Below, piece after piece: positions 30,643 to 42,541 of a stretch of 64,000 nucleotides of DNA. The DNA comes from Cepaea nemoralis (Eukaryota > Mollusca > Gastropoda > Stylommatophora > Helicidae), in assembly GCA_014155875.1 (NCBI GenBank), contig JACEFZ010002102.1:215001-279000 (forward strand). The letters run 5' to 3'. Position 1 is the first letter of the stretch; each line of letters opens with the position of its first letter. Made by a program: the position numbers and the translations under genes. The notes under the pieces were generated by a model. The model worked only from the letters and a program-made list of their open reading frames with translations, was not told the origin of the DNA and searched no databases.

Positions 30643-31141
30643 TATAAAACAAAGTGTATGTATGTAAATATATATGTATGTATATATGTATGTCCTTTAT
30701 TTGTTCGCGAACGGCCCATCCGATTGAGATGAAATTTTCTACACGCCTTCCTTTCATTCCAGAGCTGTCAACTGTCATAGTTTTTTTTTTTTTCTTCTTC
30801 CTCCTCCTCCCTCCTCCCCCTCCCAAAATACGTACGTAAATATATGATGATGATGATGAAAGAATCCCCGAACCAAAACGCTAGGGAAAGGGAAGAAAAT
30901 GACGTGACTACACAGAATCGTCACACGGCAATCATCATCATCAAGTGCCGTGCCGGCTGGCGTAGGCGTTCATGGCTCTCGTAGATCTCAGTCTTTGGTA
31001 TTTTTGGATCAACTCTGCTGCTGATATTCCTCCTTGCACACGCGTCACTAATCAAGTAACAATTCAATCTATTGTGGTATGTGTAAGAAGTTATCTACTA
31101 CAGGCGTGTAGAAGGTAAGAACTAGCGGAGTATGAATTCGA
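30643..31141. repeat. Complex arm of the palindrome, right
   Basis: Begins TATAAAACAAAGTGTATGTA and mirrors the left arm out to GAATTCGAATGGCG at 31141. Small indels distinguish the two arms (for example ATTTACGTACG context, GGCCCATCC versus GGGCCGG). Confidence 0.85.
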
Positions 31142-33400
31142 ATGGCGAACTTCCTCTCCTCCTCTCTCTCATCCCTCTACCTCCTCCGCCCTCTCGAAAC
31201 CCTTACGCCTCTTCTCTCCTCCCATCTCATCCCTCTCCCTCCTACGCTCTCCTCCTTCTCCTCGTACCTTCTCTCCCTTCTTCCATCTCGCCCGTCCTCC
31301 CATCCTCCTCTCCTCCTACTGTCCCTCGAGCCGTCCACTCCCTCATCTTTCTCCTCACTCTAGTCATCTTCCCTGCTCCTCTCATCCGCCCATCCCTCCT
31401 CCTTTGCCTCCTGCCGTCCTCCTCTCCTGCCTCCCTCTACTTCATCCTCAATCGATCCTCCCTCACTCTCCTTCTCCCTTCCTCCCTCGTCCCATGCTTC
31501 CTCCTCCTACCTCCTCCCTCCTCCTCTCTCTACCTCCGCCCTCCTCCCTCCAACACCCTCCTCCCCCTTCTCCTCCTCGTCCTCCTCTCCCTCCCTCCTC
31601 GCCTCTACCTCCTCCTCCCTCTACCTCCTCCTCCCCTACCTCTTTCCTCCTCCCTCCTCCTCCTCTTCACCTCCCTTTCTCCTTCCTCCCCTCCTCTTCC
31701 TCTCACCTCCTTCCGTCCTCTCGCCTCCTACTCTCCTCCTCCTTCCTTCTTCCTCTGCCTCAGCTCGCCTCCCTCCTCTCCCCTCCTCTCTTCCTGACTC
31801 CCATCTCCATCCCTATCACCCACCTCCTTCTCCCTCTCCTCCTCATCCCTCTTCCTCTCCCCTCCTACATCCCTCTTCATCCTCGCCCTCCTCCCATCTC
31901 CGCCTCCATGCCCTCCTCCTCCCTCGGATCTATCTTGTCTCCTCACTCCCCTCTCGTCCCCTCCTACTCCCCTCCTCCTCCTCCTCCTCCTCCTCTCGTT
32001 CTTCTCCCTCCTCCCTCCCTCCCTTCTTCTCTTTCTCTCCCTCCTCCCTCCTTCTCGCCGCTAGACCTCCTCCTCCTCTCCTAGCTCCTCCTCCCTCTAT
32101 ACCTCTTCCTCCCCTCCCTCCCTAGCACTCCATCTCCCTCACAGTCCGCTCTTCCTCCTCTTCCTCCTCGCCATCCCTTCCTTCTCCCTCTCCTCCTCTT
32201 CCTCTCCTAACCTCCTCCTCCTCTATACCTCTCCTCCTCCCGCCCTGCCTCCTCCTCTCCTTCTCTTCTCTCCGTCCCTCCCTTTCCTCCTCCTCTCACT
32301 CCTCCTCCTCCCTCCTCCTCTCCCTCTACCTCCTCCCTCCTCCTCCCTTCCCTCCTCCTCCTCCCTCCTTCCTCCCCTCCTCCCCCCTCCCCTCACCCTC
32401 TCCCTCATCCTCTCCCCTCCCTTCTCCTCCTCCTCCCTCTACTCCTCCTCCCTCCCTCTTCTTTCCCCCTCCTCTCCCTCTTCCTCCTCCTCCCTCCTCC
32501 TCCCTCCCTCATCCCTCCTTCTCCCTCCTCCTTTCTCCTCCCTCTCCCCCTCCTTCCTTCCTCCTCCTCCTCCTCTCCTCCTCCTCCATCCCCTCCTCCT
32601 CACTCCTCCTCCTCCCTCTACCTCCTCCCTCCTCCTCCCCTTCACATCCTCCTCCTCCTCCCTCTCTTATCCTCCTCCTCCTCCTCCTCCTCCCCTCCTC
32701 CTCCTTTCTTCCTCCTCCATCCTCCTTCTCCCTCCTCCTCATCACTCCTCCCTCCCTCCTCCTCCTCTCTTTCCTCCCTCCTCCACCTCACTCTTCCTCC
32801 TCCCTCCTCCTGCCTCCTCCCTCTCCGCATCATCCCTCCTCCTCCTCCCTCCTCCTCCCTCTACCTCCTCCTCCCCTCCTGCTCCCTCCTACCTCCTCTC
32901 CTCCCTTCACATTCCTCCTCCTCCCTCTTCCTCCTCCCTCACCCTCCTCCTCCTACTCTCCGCCTCCCTCCTCCTCCTCCCTCTACCTCCTCTCCTCCCC
33001 CTCCCTTCACATCCTCCTCCTCCCCCTCCTCCTCCTTCCCCTCTTCACCTCTTCCCTCCTCCTCCTCCCCCTCCTCTCCTCCTCCTCCTCTACCCCTCCT
33101 CCTCCTTCTCCCTCTTCCTCCTCCCTCTTCCTTCTCCCTCCGCCTCCTCCCCTCCTCCTACCTCTCCTCCTCCTCCTCCCTCTCCTCCCTCCTGCTCACT
33201 TCCATCTCCTCCTGCGTTCTCCTTCCTCCCTCCTTCTACCCTTCCTCTCACTCCCCTCTTCCTTCTCCACCCCTACTCACTCCTACCCTACTCCTCCCTC
33301 CTCCTCCTAATCCCTCCTCCTCCCCTCCCTATTCCTCCCTATCCTCCTAGTCTCCTCCCCTCCTCCTCCCCTCCTCCACCTCCCTCTCTCCTCTTCTCCT
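31142..33400. repeat. (CCT)n-rich pyrimidine tract, right arm
   Basis: About 2.26 kb of almost pure C/T based on CCT, roughly 2.7 times the clean GGA tract of the left arm. All frames across it are compositional artefacts. Confidence 0.95.
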
Positions 33401-33785
33401 ACATTACCCAAGACAGACAGACAGTCAGGACCGATAGTCGGGAACGGGATCTATATTGACTACTTATATAATTAAATGAGATGCTCTCCACATGGGCTGG
33501 GCCGGGTCAGACAGACAGACAGACAGCAGACAGACAGACAGACAGACAGGACAGACAGACAGACAGACAGACAGGACAGTCGGGAACGGGAACTTATATG
33601 ACTACTTATATGAATTAAATGAGATGCTCCCCATCAGGGTCTGGGCGAAGACGGGCCGGGATCAGACAGAACAGACAGACAGACAGACAGTCGGTAACGG
33701 GAACGGGAACTTATATGACTACTTATATGAATTAAATGAGATGCTCCCCAAAAAGGACTGGGCGAAGCCGGGCCGGGTCAGCTAG

Positions 33786-33786
<1 letters not shown>
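33401..33786. repeat. Subterminal modules carrying the element's end motif (right arm)
   Basis: Mirror image of 27069-27504: (CAGA)n, AACGGGAACTTATATGACTA, TGAATTAAATGAGATGCTC and GCGAAG(C/A)CGGGCCGG repeated three to four times. Confidence 0.85.
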
Positions 33787-33787
<1 letters not shown>

Positions 33788-33819
<32 letters not shown>

Positions 33820-33911
33820 TCACACACTCACACACACACACACACACGCAAACACACACACACACACACTCACATAAACATACACAAACACACATACACA
33901 CACGCACACAC

Positions 33912-33943
<32 letters not shown>

Positions 33944-34070
33944 ACACACACACAATAAATACACACACAATACACACACACACACAATACACACACACAC
34001 AAACACACACACACAAACACACACAATCACATAAACATACACAAACACACATACACACACGCACACACAA
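33788..34070. repeat. (CA)n compound microsatellite
   Basis: Starts with (AT)n, then CA repeats with interspersed ACTC, AATACA and AAACA variants. Block CACTCACATAAACATACACA recurs as CAATCACATAAACATACACA. Confidence 0.95.
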
Positions 34071-34509
34071 AGTGTCAATACTCTCTATAGTACCTTGGAC
34101 AGAAATGTTAGCCTGAGGAATTAAGGCCACCTGGCTAGTTGCGGGTCGTTGCGAACTGTGCAAGTTATGATTTTCGTATGCCCTCGACAGAGAAAATGTT
34201 CATCGAGGATTGAAGTAGGATCGCCTGAACGTTTAGCCCATGGTTCAAGCCACTTGGCCAGACTTCTTCTCATAACTCTACATAGCTAATGATTAATATT
34301 ATATTCAAATGTAACAAGTACTCAAGGACTTCAATGCACAAGTAAGAATTTCAAGAGATGTGATTGGTTGCTCTGGCTGAACTGAAAGACTTGCTGGAGA
34401 TGGCAGATTAATAGAAAAGCCACAACTAATTTAAACAACATATAATGATTGTGTGGACTTACAAAATCAAGGAGCAGATGTCCAGTAAACCTGACAACTT
34501 ATTTATCCA
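34071..34509. other. Unrecognised sequence
   Basis: No element recognised. Confidence 0.4.
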
Positions 34510-34740
34510 GGGAGACTTGGTAACTCAGTGGACAGCATGTTATCTGCCGTCGTGATGGTCATGAATTCGAATTCGAATCGTGGCAGATTTCAAAAGCAAC
34601 CTTAGCTCTTTGCTTAAAATTGGTACACAGTAGATGTCTTACGAAGTACATGCGACACGGTGTTATATTGACCACATCACTTCTCGAGTGCCGATTGTCT
34701 AAACAAAATATGGGGCTACAATCATATTTTCCCCTCGTAG
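34510..34740 (+). mobile_element. SINE-2 copy
   Basis: Head GGTAACTCAGTGGACAGCAT and a B-box-like TTCGAATCGTGGC. The end GACCACATCACTTCTCGAGT and GCCGATTGTCTAAAC matches 40250-40290 and 49558-49590. Confidence 0.72.
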
Positions 34741-34949
34741 TGTGTAAAAAAAGGGCCCTTTTGCTTACTTTGCTACTTATTAAAAACGAAGAGATAAGAT
34801 ATAACGCTGTTAAATTCTATTTGAATCCAGTGCAGCCACAGAGCATTCCACAAAAGAGTGTGATGATAATGGGCAGATGAACTAAACAGTGGAGATATTC
34901 AAAAACATATTCGGAAAGTTATCACATACAGCAAAGTACATTCAGACAG

Positions 34950-35640
34950 CGTCATATCATCAAATGTTTTTGCCGACTGGCGTGAGAGAAGATGTTTCTT
35001 CACATCTTGCTATCTCCAAATGCATGTATCAATTCGCATGCTGACACCCTGCCGAGAGACTGTCAAGAATGTTCTCCCGCTGTCTGTCTTCTCATATCCC
35101 TTTCCACAAATCTCTCCAGTTGTCACAACATATGTTCCAGTTTTTAACTTCTTACACTGTGCCCAACAAATGAACACTGCCTCTGTTGATGTTCTGATAA
35201 TTGTCTTTGCCGACTTAGCCTCCCTAAAATGTTTAGATTACTCAATTTTGGCTGTGCAGAAAATTGTCACCATTCTTCCATAAACACTCAAGAAATATTT
35301 CGCTTGTGTTTACTAATTGTCCAAGATTCGCAGACCATATGTTACAAGTGTGTTCTATGTAACATGACAAGAATTCAAATTCTAACTTCCCAATGGCAAG
35401 GACTCATTGCATAAAATGTTCATAATTTGATATAGAATGTAGTTTTTTGCTTTTCCTATTATGTTCTTTATGCTCTGTAATGCATCTTCCGTACTGATTT
35501 TATCCATGTGCCAAGATATTTTGAATTTTCGCACTTGCTCGAAAATAACGCCATTTAACTTGAACTGTACATGTTGACATCGCTATGACCTCGGCCTTTC
35601 TGTAATTGAAGCTATAGTCCAATTCGTCCACTTCAGTATA
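34950..35640 (-). pseudogene. RTE-A LINE 3' portion
   Basis: Collinear with 17640-18250 and 63000-63420: CTGACACCCT..CGAGAGACTGTCAAGA, TTCCACAAATCTCTCCAG, GTTCTGATAATTGTCTTTGC and GTCCAAGATTCGCAGACC. At its right edge the minus strand gives VNLNGVIFEQVRKFK-like codons with stops. Inactive. Confidence 0.7.
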
Positions 35641-35690
<50 letters not shown>

Positions 35691-35691
35691 T
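35641..35691. repeat. (AAT)n microsatellite
   Basis: About 16 AAT triplets. Confidence 0.95.
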
Positions 35692-36689
35692 CATAAACAA
35701 AAGCAACATCAATGACACACCAGCCCTCCCCCCTCCAAAAAAAAACAACAACCAGTCTAACCAAAATGTGACCTTAAACTGAAAATAAGATAAATTAAAA
35801 AACAATATAAGAATGATAAAACAGACACAGAAGACCTGTGAGCTGAAATCTGGTGTTTATTGCTAAAGATAATACAACCAACTTTAGCAGACAGGTGAGA
35901 TTGTCTGTGATGTGCATCGTTGCAGTGATACATTCTAACAAACATTACCCTGGCTACAAATAACGTGGATAAGGACAGACAGCTGTCGGCGGTGGTGTGA
36001 GATAAAACAAAACTGTCAATAAACAGGTGAGAATCAATTGGTAGTGTATGTTTACCAGTGGGTGTATCCCTGTAGTGTTTTGATACCAAGCTTCTTTTTA
36101 GCGCGTCTCTTTGACTTTGATGTGGCAAAATTAGACGAGTACTTGCGCGACGTGTGTGCAAGGATGTGTCTGAGGTTAAAGATAACCGTTCCTCTTCAGT
36201 GGTCGTAACATTCCTCCTCCTCACTCCCATCCTCCTACTACCCGTCTCTTTCTCCTCTGTCTTCTGGCTTTCTTCTTTCCTCTTCCACTTTCAACTTCTT
36301 CTTATTTCCTCCTTTTCTCTTTCCTTTTCTTCCCCTATCCCTCTTCTTACTCTTTCTTCATCTGCCTCTTATTTTTATTTGTTCTTCACGCATCCTCTGT
36401 CTACAGTCACAGTTAATGACGATAAGACTCTTCATCTTTTTCTCTTCTTGTTTCTTTCTCTTCTTCGTCTTTCCTCTTCTTTTTTGTCTCCTCGTCTCTT
36501 CATTCTCTCTTACTAATATTTCTCCTGTTCCTCATTATTTACTTCTTTCATTTTTCTTCCTCTTTTTTGTTCTTCCTCTCTTCTCCAGTCACAGTACTGA
36601 CGGTTAGATCAGGATATATTTATGCCACTCTGTGATATTGCTGAATTCATATAAACGAATTGGATGCAGCAGTATGATTATTTTAGTAT
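35692..36689. other. Unrecognised, with a pyrimidine-rich part
   Basis: 36190-36590 is T/C-rich without a fixed period. No domain was recognised in the minus-strand frame 35757-36230. Confidence 0.4.
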
Positions 36690-36935
36690 TCTTGCATTGC
36701 ACATTAGACAGCCAAGATTTTGTGGACATGTTATGAAGAGAGATGGACTTGAAAATTTAGTGACAATGGCAAGCTTGTTGGGAAGAGAGCAAGGGGAAGA
36801 CAAAGGGATAAATACCTTGATGGTTTTAGCAGCATGGCATGGTCAGGATAAGTACACCGACCTGATTGGAGACTGGTGACAGTGTAAGATGGCGAACCAT
36901 GACCTACCACGCCTTTCGGCATGGCACTTGATGAT
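36690..36935 (+). pseudogene. RTE-A LINE 3' end
   Basis: The plus strand encodes RFCGHVMKRDGLENLVTMA and then AAWHGQDKYTDLIGDW, the C-terminal tail of RTE-A, followed by the 3' UTR (CTACCACGCCTTTCGGCATGGCACTTGATGAT). A small indel near 36775 shifts the GKRARGRQR-like part out of frame. Confidence 0.8.
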
Positions 36936-37039
36936 ATAATAGTGGGAGAAGTACAAGTCATAAAGAGTAGGTCTCAAAATATGTTAGTAATTTATTGTTA
37001 CACTCCCTGAGACACATTAGACATACGCGGATAGCCCAT

Positions 37040-37915
37040 ATTTTAATAGACAAAATTGACACTCGGTGGGTGATGTGGTCACTATATTTATACTAGACTA
37101 ATTGGCACTCGATGGGTGATGTGCGTCACTATATTTATAGACTAATTGACACTCGGTAGGTGATGTAGTCACTATATTTATAGACTAATTGACACTCGGT
37201 GGGTGATGTGTCACTATAATTTATAGACTAATTGGCACTCGATGGGTGATGTGGTCACTATATTTATAGACTAATTGGCACTCGGTGGGTGATGTGGTCA
37301 CTATATTTATAGACTATAGGCATTCGATGGGTGATGTGGTCACTATATTATAGACTAATTGACACTCGGTGGGTAATGTGGTCACTATAATTTATAGACT
37401 AATTGGCACTCGGTGGGTGATGTGGTCACTATATTTATAGATAATTGGCAATCGGTGGGTGATGTGGTCACTATATTTAGAGACTATAGGCATTCGATGG
37501 GTGATGTGGTCACTATATTTATAGACTATAGGCATTCGCACATGGGTGATGTGGTCACTATATTTATAGACTATAGGCATTCGAATGGGTGATGTGGTCA
37601 CTATATTATAGACTAATTGACACTCGGCTGGGTGATGTGGTCACTATATTTATAGACTATTGGCACTCGGAGGGTGATGTGGTCACTATATTTATAGACT
37701 AATTGGCACTCGGTGGGTGATGTGGGTCACTATATTCATAGGACTAATGGCACTCGGTGGGTGCTGTGGTCACTATATTCATAGACTAATTGGCACCCGA
37801 CACTCGGTGCGGTGGGTGATGTGGCCACTATATTCATAGACTAACTATGGCACTCGGTGGGTGATGTGGCCACTATATTCATAGACTAACTGGCACTCGG
37901 TGGGTGATGTGGTCA
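37040..37915. repeat. 42-43-bp minisatellite, about 20 units
   Basis: Units read GACTAATTGGCACTCGGTGG, then GTGATGTGGTCACTATATTT, then ATA, with a 42-bp variant carrying ACTATAGGCATTCGATGG. Variants are clustered (the ATAGGCATTCGATGG type lies mainly at 37310-37600). It runs directly into the conserved unknown coding repeat at 37920. Confidence 0.95.
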
Positions 37916-37919
37916 CTAT

Positions 37920-38160
37920 CTCGCCGGACGCCTTTACTTCCTTAGACATTTCCTGGTATCCATTTTGCTTGCTTGCTGCTTGCCTTTTGCTGGCTGTGAA
38001 CTCCAGCGTAAAGTCCTGTATGTCGGATGGAGACATCCTGTTATCCAAAGTCAGTGTGATGTCATACGGACCTGAGGTTTTGCGTGAGTATCCGTTGTCC
38101 CATGTCTGGCTTATTGGTGTGCAGACTAGTAGTTCATCGCCGTGCACGACAATCTACATC
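37920..38160 (-). pseudogene. Conserved unknown coding repeat, copy B
   Basis: Minus-strand peptide VCTPISQTWDNGYSRK, PYDITLTLDNRMSPSDIQD, FTLEFTASKRQAASKQ, closely similar to copy A at 21716. The open frame (37845-38147) passes into the minisatellite, where a YEYSGHITH segment resembles the repeat translation. I do not recognise the family; the start lies upstream and is interrupted by a stop. Confidence 0.6.
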
Positions 38161-38234
38161 TCCGACTTCGCGATGGATGAGGTTTCCATTTTTAAGCTGG
38201 ATCGACCTTGGAGCACAGATTAAATAAAATCAAA

Positions 38235-38325
38235 TCGAATCCACCCAAATGCGGATCGAACTAAGACAACAGGGCAGGCAGGCGAGCGTTCAGCCATCAC
38301 GCCACGAAGCTCCCAGTTTGTATTA
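38235..38325 (-). mobile_element. tRNA-like SINE head
   Basis: The minus strand reads GGAGCTTCGTGGCGTGATGG, CTGAACGCTCGCC and TTAGTTCGATCCGC: a tRNA-like A box and B box with normal spacing. The body cannot be assigned to the other families. Confidence 0.6.
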
Positions 38326-39135
38326 CCTAGGTTAACAGTTTGTTGCCAAGACCAACCATTGAGTGCTTCAGGAGACAAACGGACATGAGCAGATTACCAT
38401 GCGTGGGAAAATATAGGCCATTATACTAGAATAATACTTTATAAGAAAGCATAAGTCTGGAGAACATTGTGATAACCTGGCATAATTGTAGGAATTAGAG
38501 ACCAGAGAACACAAGTAGAAAGAATATGAACACAAAAAATAAAAAGATAGCAAAAGCTGGGACAGTTTGGTTAGTGTCCAGGCCTCAATGGGAAATAAGG
38601 CCATAAGAAGAAGAAAGAAGGATCGTGAGACTTCATTAAGGATACTATTTCACTGGTAAGTTTATGATCAATACAATATAAAAAAGTTTCAATAGCTTTG
38701 CGCGCATCCAATATAAGCGTCGCTGAGTAAGGCCCGGTAATCGAGCCTGAAAGATTTGCTCTGATGACACACTAAAATAAGAAACTCGACACCCTAATCT
38801 TCTGAATCAAATGGGATGTCAGTTGACTTCATCAAGTGCCTCTGTCTCCGTACATTAAATCAACTGCATTTATCAATTCACAGTGTGAGTGTCAGAGACT
38901 TAAATAGGTTAAAGGGAAGACAATTAGCAAATAGAATAACCAATATATACCAAAGTGAGTTGAAAGGCCGGATAATCATTCTTCAGAAATCCATGTGTAG
39001 CACTAGGCTATAAAACGCCCCTCTCGCTGATTTCTCAATATCATAATCTATGGTAATTAAGTGTTTGTTAAAAAACATAAAAAGCATTTCACCACATACT
39101 GTATTCGGCGAACGATACATAAAATATAGTTTAGT
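38326..39135. other. Unrecognised sequence
   Basis: No recognisable element or frame. Confidence 0.4.
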
Positions 39136-39540
39136 TTAGTTAGTTTAGTTTAGTCGAAGGATCAACATCACGGACACACGGAGTGCAACCCATAAGTGCT
39201 CCGTTTCCTCCTAACTCAAATCTGAGTCTGGAGAAACTCAGCTCAGTGCACGAACTCCGTAGCACCGGCGAGGATCCTGAAAATACTTTGGGTAGATTTT
39301 TAACTCGGAAATTTTGCCCGGGCAGCTCCGTTAGGCTACTCTTTTTTCGATTTCCAACTGCCAAGGGATTTTTTAAGTGCGCAACAATACACACGGGCGT
39401 CCGATCTCACTACCCTAGAGACCAGGGGAAATTTTATTACTAGAAGTCACGTGAAAAAATTCCGGTCATCACTGGGCTTGAACTCGGGACCTCCAGCACT
39501 CGAGGCGGACACCATACCTCGAGACCACGCAGCCCCCTTC
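39136..39540 (-). mobile_element. tRNA-derived SINE, family 3 (SINE-3)
   Basis: Minus-strand head CTGCGTGGTCTCGAGGTATG and GAGTTCAAGCCCAG (B box). The body contains GGTGCTACGGAGTTCGTGCA. The 3' end has AGCACTTATGGG and a GATCCTTCGACTAAACTAAA tail. The GGTGCTACGGAGTTCGTGCA word also occurs in the 5' region of the I-like LINE, and a variant occurs at 56300. Confidence 0.75.
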
Positions 39541-39640
39541 ATCATATTCAACATAAAATATAGTGAGGTCTTTGTAATTAGACGGTTCAAGCCAGTTTTT
39601 ATTCAAACACGTTCATGTTAATTTGAGATTATTTTAGTGT

Positions 39641-39846
39641 CATGTCCTTCACAGGACCAGCAGTCAACCCCAGCAATTTGGCTGTTCTTGATTCTTGAGC
39701 AAGTTTTACGTTCAATAGTTTGCCGTTACTTTCTGAACGACTGGGATCTATACCTCTTTCGAAAAAAAAAGCACCGCTGTGTTTCGAACCCGGGGATACG
39801 GGGTTACGAATCGTGTCTGCAACACTCTTCGCCACGGAGACGGCTA
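39641..39846 (-). mobile_element. SINE-1 copy
   Basis: Minus-strand tRNA-like head with CGGGTTCGAAACACAGCGG, body TTCAGAAAGTAACGGCAAA and end GTCCTGTGAAGGACATGAC. Confidence 0.82.
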
Positions 39847-40069
39847 AATTTGAAATTTCGTTTCGTCTTCCCTCAAAGACATTGCAGATACTTCTTCCAT
39901 TATTGATTATTAAACTCTGTTTGGAGTGACTGCTTATCTAGTCACCCCGTATCTTGCTTATGTTCTCATATAGAACAACGTCATTGTTGCTTCGCCGTGT
40001 GTAAATAATGCCTTACTGTGCAGGACACATTGTTTATGTAACAGATATATATTGAGTGAGTAGCCAGTA

Positions 40070-40330
40070 TCCAGAAAACCGCGGTAGGCCAGTAGCTAGA
40101 CCACTCATTGCCGGCATGGTGGGTCATGGGTTTAAATCCGCAATGGGGCAGGTTTAAATTTTTAAAATTGACCGGGGATTCCCAGGTGGATCCAATTCTA
40201 AGACGGCTACCAGGACATGTCATAGGAAGGACAGGCGGCCAGGGAGATACTGACCACATCACTTCACGGCTACCGATTGGTCTATAAACATATGAGTCTA
40301 GAACCGTATGCCCAGTGAGTCTTTAGGCGA
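40070..40330 (+). mobile_element. SINE-2 copy
   Basis: Head GGTAGGCCAGTAGCTAGACC and TGGGTTTAAATCCGCAATG (B-box-like). Body GGATTCCCAGGTGGATCC, TACCAGGACATGTCATAGGA and GACCACATCACTTCACGG. End ACCGATTGGTCTATAAACAT. Confidence 0.78.
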
Positions 40331-40581
40331 ATAAAAGGTATCCTGTACTTTTAACTAGTACCATTCTGTTCAAACCGGGTAGCATAAGGACTAGTGCACT
40401 CGTGTACTACTGGGAGTTAATGCACATCCGTGGGCTTGTCTTGACTACAGTGACATCCATTCTTCGCGGTAAATCACAAACCATAAAGTGATACTATTAA
40501 AGTTGTAACCTTGCAGCTAGGGTTAGGACTGGGCATATTTATTTTTATATGGTGATTTTTCTAATAGACCTTCTTGAATCA

Positions 40582-40583
<2 letters not shown>

Positions 40584-40617
<34 letters not shown>
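40584..40617. repeat. (AT)n microsatellite
   Basis: Simple AT alternation. Confidence 0.95.
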
Positions 40618-40619
<2 letters not shown>

Positions 40620-40674
40620 TGATAGTAAAAGTAAAGGACTCTTAATAAACCGTGAAGGGTATTGGGGTTATGGT

Positions 40675-41035
40675 TAGTAGGTAATTAAGTAAGTAAGTAA
40701 ATAGGTAGTTAATTAAGTAAATAAATTAAGTAAGTAGGTAAGTAATTAAGTAAGTAATCAAGTAAGTAAGGTAGGAATTAAATAAGTACTTGAGTGAGTG
40801 AGTGAATAAGTAAGTGAGTATGTAAGTGAGTTAGTGAGTTAGTGAGTGAGTGAGTGAGTGAGTGAGTGGGTGGCTGAGTGAGGGAATAAAAGTAAGTAAG
40901 TAAGTAAGTAAGTTAGTAAGTAAACATAAGTAAGTAAAAGTAAGCAAGTAAGTAAAAGTAAGTAAGTAGAAGTAAGCAAGCAAGTAAGAAAGTAAGTAAG
41001 TAATTAAAAGTAAGCAAGCACGTAAGTAAGTAAGG
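40675..41035. repeat. (AAGT)n degenerate microsatellite
   Basis: AAGT-based tetranucleotides with GAGT, AAAT and AAGC variants over about 360 bp. Confidence 0.92.
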
Positions 41036-41084
41036 AAAGGATCATTTTTAGATGTCTTTCATCATATTGGGTATATGATGATAG

Positions 41085-41280
41085 AAATCTATTTATATAG
41101 ACCAATCGGAATACTCGGAGTGTACGTCTTGACATCGCAGGCTATTTCCTGTACCCATTTTAGAATGCGTCGATCTGGAAGCCCACGTCAATTTTAACAA
41201 TTCGCCTGGCAGGGGATTCGAACACATGACGGACCAGGCTGCGCTACCACGACTCCCACCAGATTAAGTAATGCAATTAA
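41085..41280 (-). mobile_element. SINE-2 copy
   Basis: Minus-strand GGGAGTCGTGGTAGCGCAGC (A box), TGTGTTCGAATCCCCTG (B box), an ATTGACGTGGGCTTCCAGAT body and a GATTGGTCTATATAAATAG end. Confidence 0.78.
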
Positions 41281-41319
41281 AAGCAGTAACATACCACCTG
41301 CAATAAACTCACCATAGGA

Positions 41320-41710
41320 AAGCTGTGCGTAGCCTGTCCGCCTGTATGAATGTAAATGCTGGACAATTAGTAATGGAATAACAGGGGAAATGGACAAAGT
41401 TGAATTGTAGTTTCTGGGAATAATGTTGAGAACATATTGGGCAGAGAAGAAAATAAAAACGCTCACGTATCAGCACAAGAAGGCGCTATGCAAATTAAGT
41501 GTATTTGTTGTATCAACAGAAGAGCCGGATTAGAGAAACCAGCCGTATGTAGGAAAATGCATAGCGAGAGAGTCAGTGGAAGACAGCTATTCAAGTATCA
41601 TGAACGCTCAAACAGCTGGGAAAGAAATAAGAATATAGGCAACATCAACGCGATTAAATCATATCATATTTGCTGGTAGTTTAGTGAGTCGTGATCATCG
41701 ATGTTAGGTG
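41320..41710 (+). pseudogene. RTE-like LINE C-terminal fragment
   Basis: The plus strand reads YECKCWTISNG-like, then DKVELYFLGIMLRTYWAEK, HKKALCKLSVFVV, VCRKMHSERV and NINAIKSYHICW. This is the order of the RTE-like thumb and C-terminus (VE..FLR.MLR..W ... GH..RK ... ). Several frame shifts. Confidence 0.62.
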
Positions 41711-42092
41711 GAGACCAGACAGCTGAAGAATAAGAAGAATGAGTTGCAGCACAATCGACCAGTGTATTGATCGCATTTATGAAATTCATGATACCGTGCG
41801 TCACAGTAATCTACACAGATATATTTAGACCAGCCCCATATACTATTTGTGAGATTATTTTATGTCAGTCTTGCATCTAATGAGCAACTATAGTTGTTAT
41901 TATGTGTTTTTTTTTTTGGTTTTTTGTCAATTGCTCAGTCTACCAACTACATTCTTTCTGTGGCTATCTTGTAAAGTAGCTGTTAACATCTTTAGTGGTA
42001 TTTGGATATTTAGCCGCTAACTTTTGTTTTGAGTGGGGACGCTTTCGAAAGGCTTTCTTAAAGGTGTATTTAAAAAAAAAGCAAACCCGTTT
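41711..42092. other. Unrecognised sequence
   Basis: Nothing recognised. Confidence 0.4.
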
Positions 42093-42200
42093 CTGTGGCG
42101 AAGGTGTAGCGACCGCAATTTGCAATCCCACATATCACTTTTGAAATCAGCTGCCGGCGATTTGTGTGCAGCCCACCTTGTATAAAAGATACAATCGTCG
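42093..42200 (+). mobile_element. SINE-1 head fragment
   Basis: TGTGGCGAAGGTGTAGCGAC, AATCCCACATATCACTTTTG and GGCGATTTGTGTGCAGCCCA parallel the SINE-1 head at 53990-54080. The B box is decayed and the 3' body is missing. Confidence 0.6.
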
Positions 42201-42440
42201 ATGATTGATGAGGCGTTGGCAAACTACGTATTGTAAAAATTTGTGTATTATATCACAAACAGCTAAAAAAAAATATGCTCGGATTGATTGTTACATGATG
42301 TAAAGGGCATGTAATTAACTTAAAGATAGAAGTATAACTACAATCTGACAAGTCTACGAAATAATGTATGCAAAGCACCTTGAACAATGAGTGAAAGACT
42401 AGAAAACAGTACAGGTAACGTACCTTTGAATTCTTATATC

Positions 42441-42446
42441 ATCATC

Positions 42447-42540
<94 letters not shown>

Positions 42541-42541
42541 A
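42441..42541. repeat. (ATC)n microsatellite at a LINE 3' end
   Basis: About 33 ATC triplets. On the minus strand this is (GAT)n placed exactly at the 3' end of the LINE fragment at 42542-43200. Confidence 0.95.

Noticed and set aside
35757..36230. Minus-strand frame of 157 codons
   Set aside because: No recognisable motif; composition matches the surrounding unannotated sequence.
37040..37915. CRISPR-like direct repeats
   Set aside because: Units are contiguous and nearly identical with no unique spacers, and the context is a eukaryotic genome. It is a minisatellite.
37900..38223. Plus-strand frame of 107 codons
   Set aside because: Antisense of the conserved minus-strand peptide; the plus translation is not conserved between the two copies.
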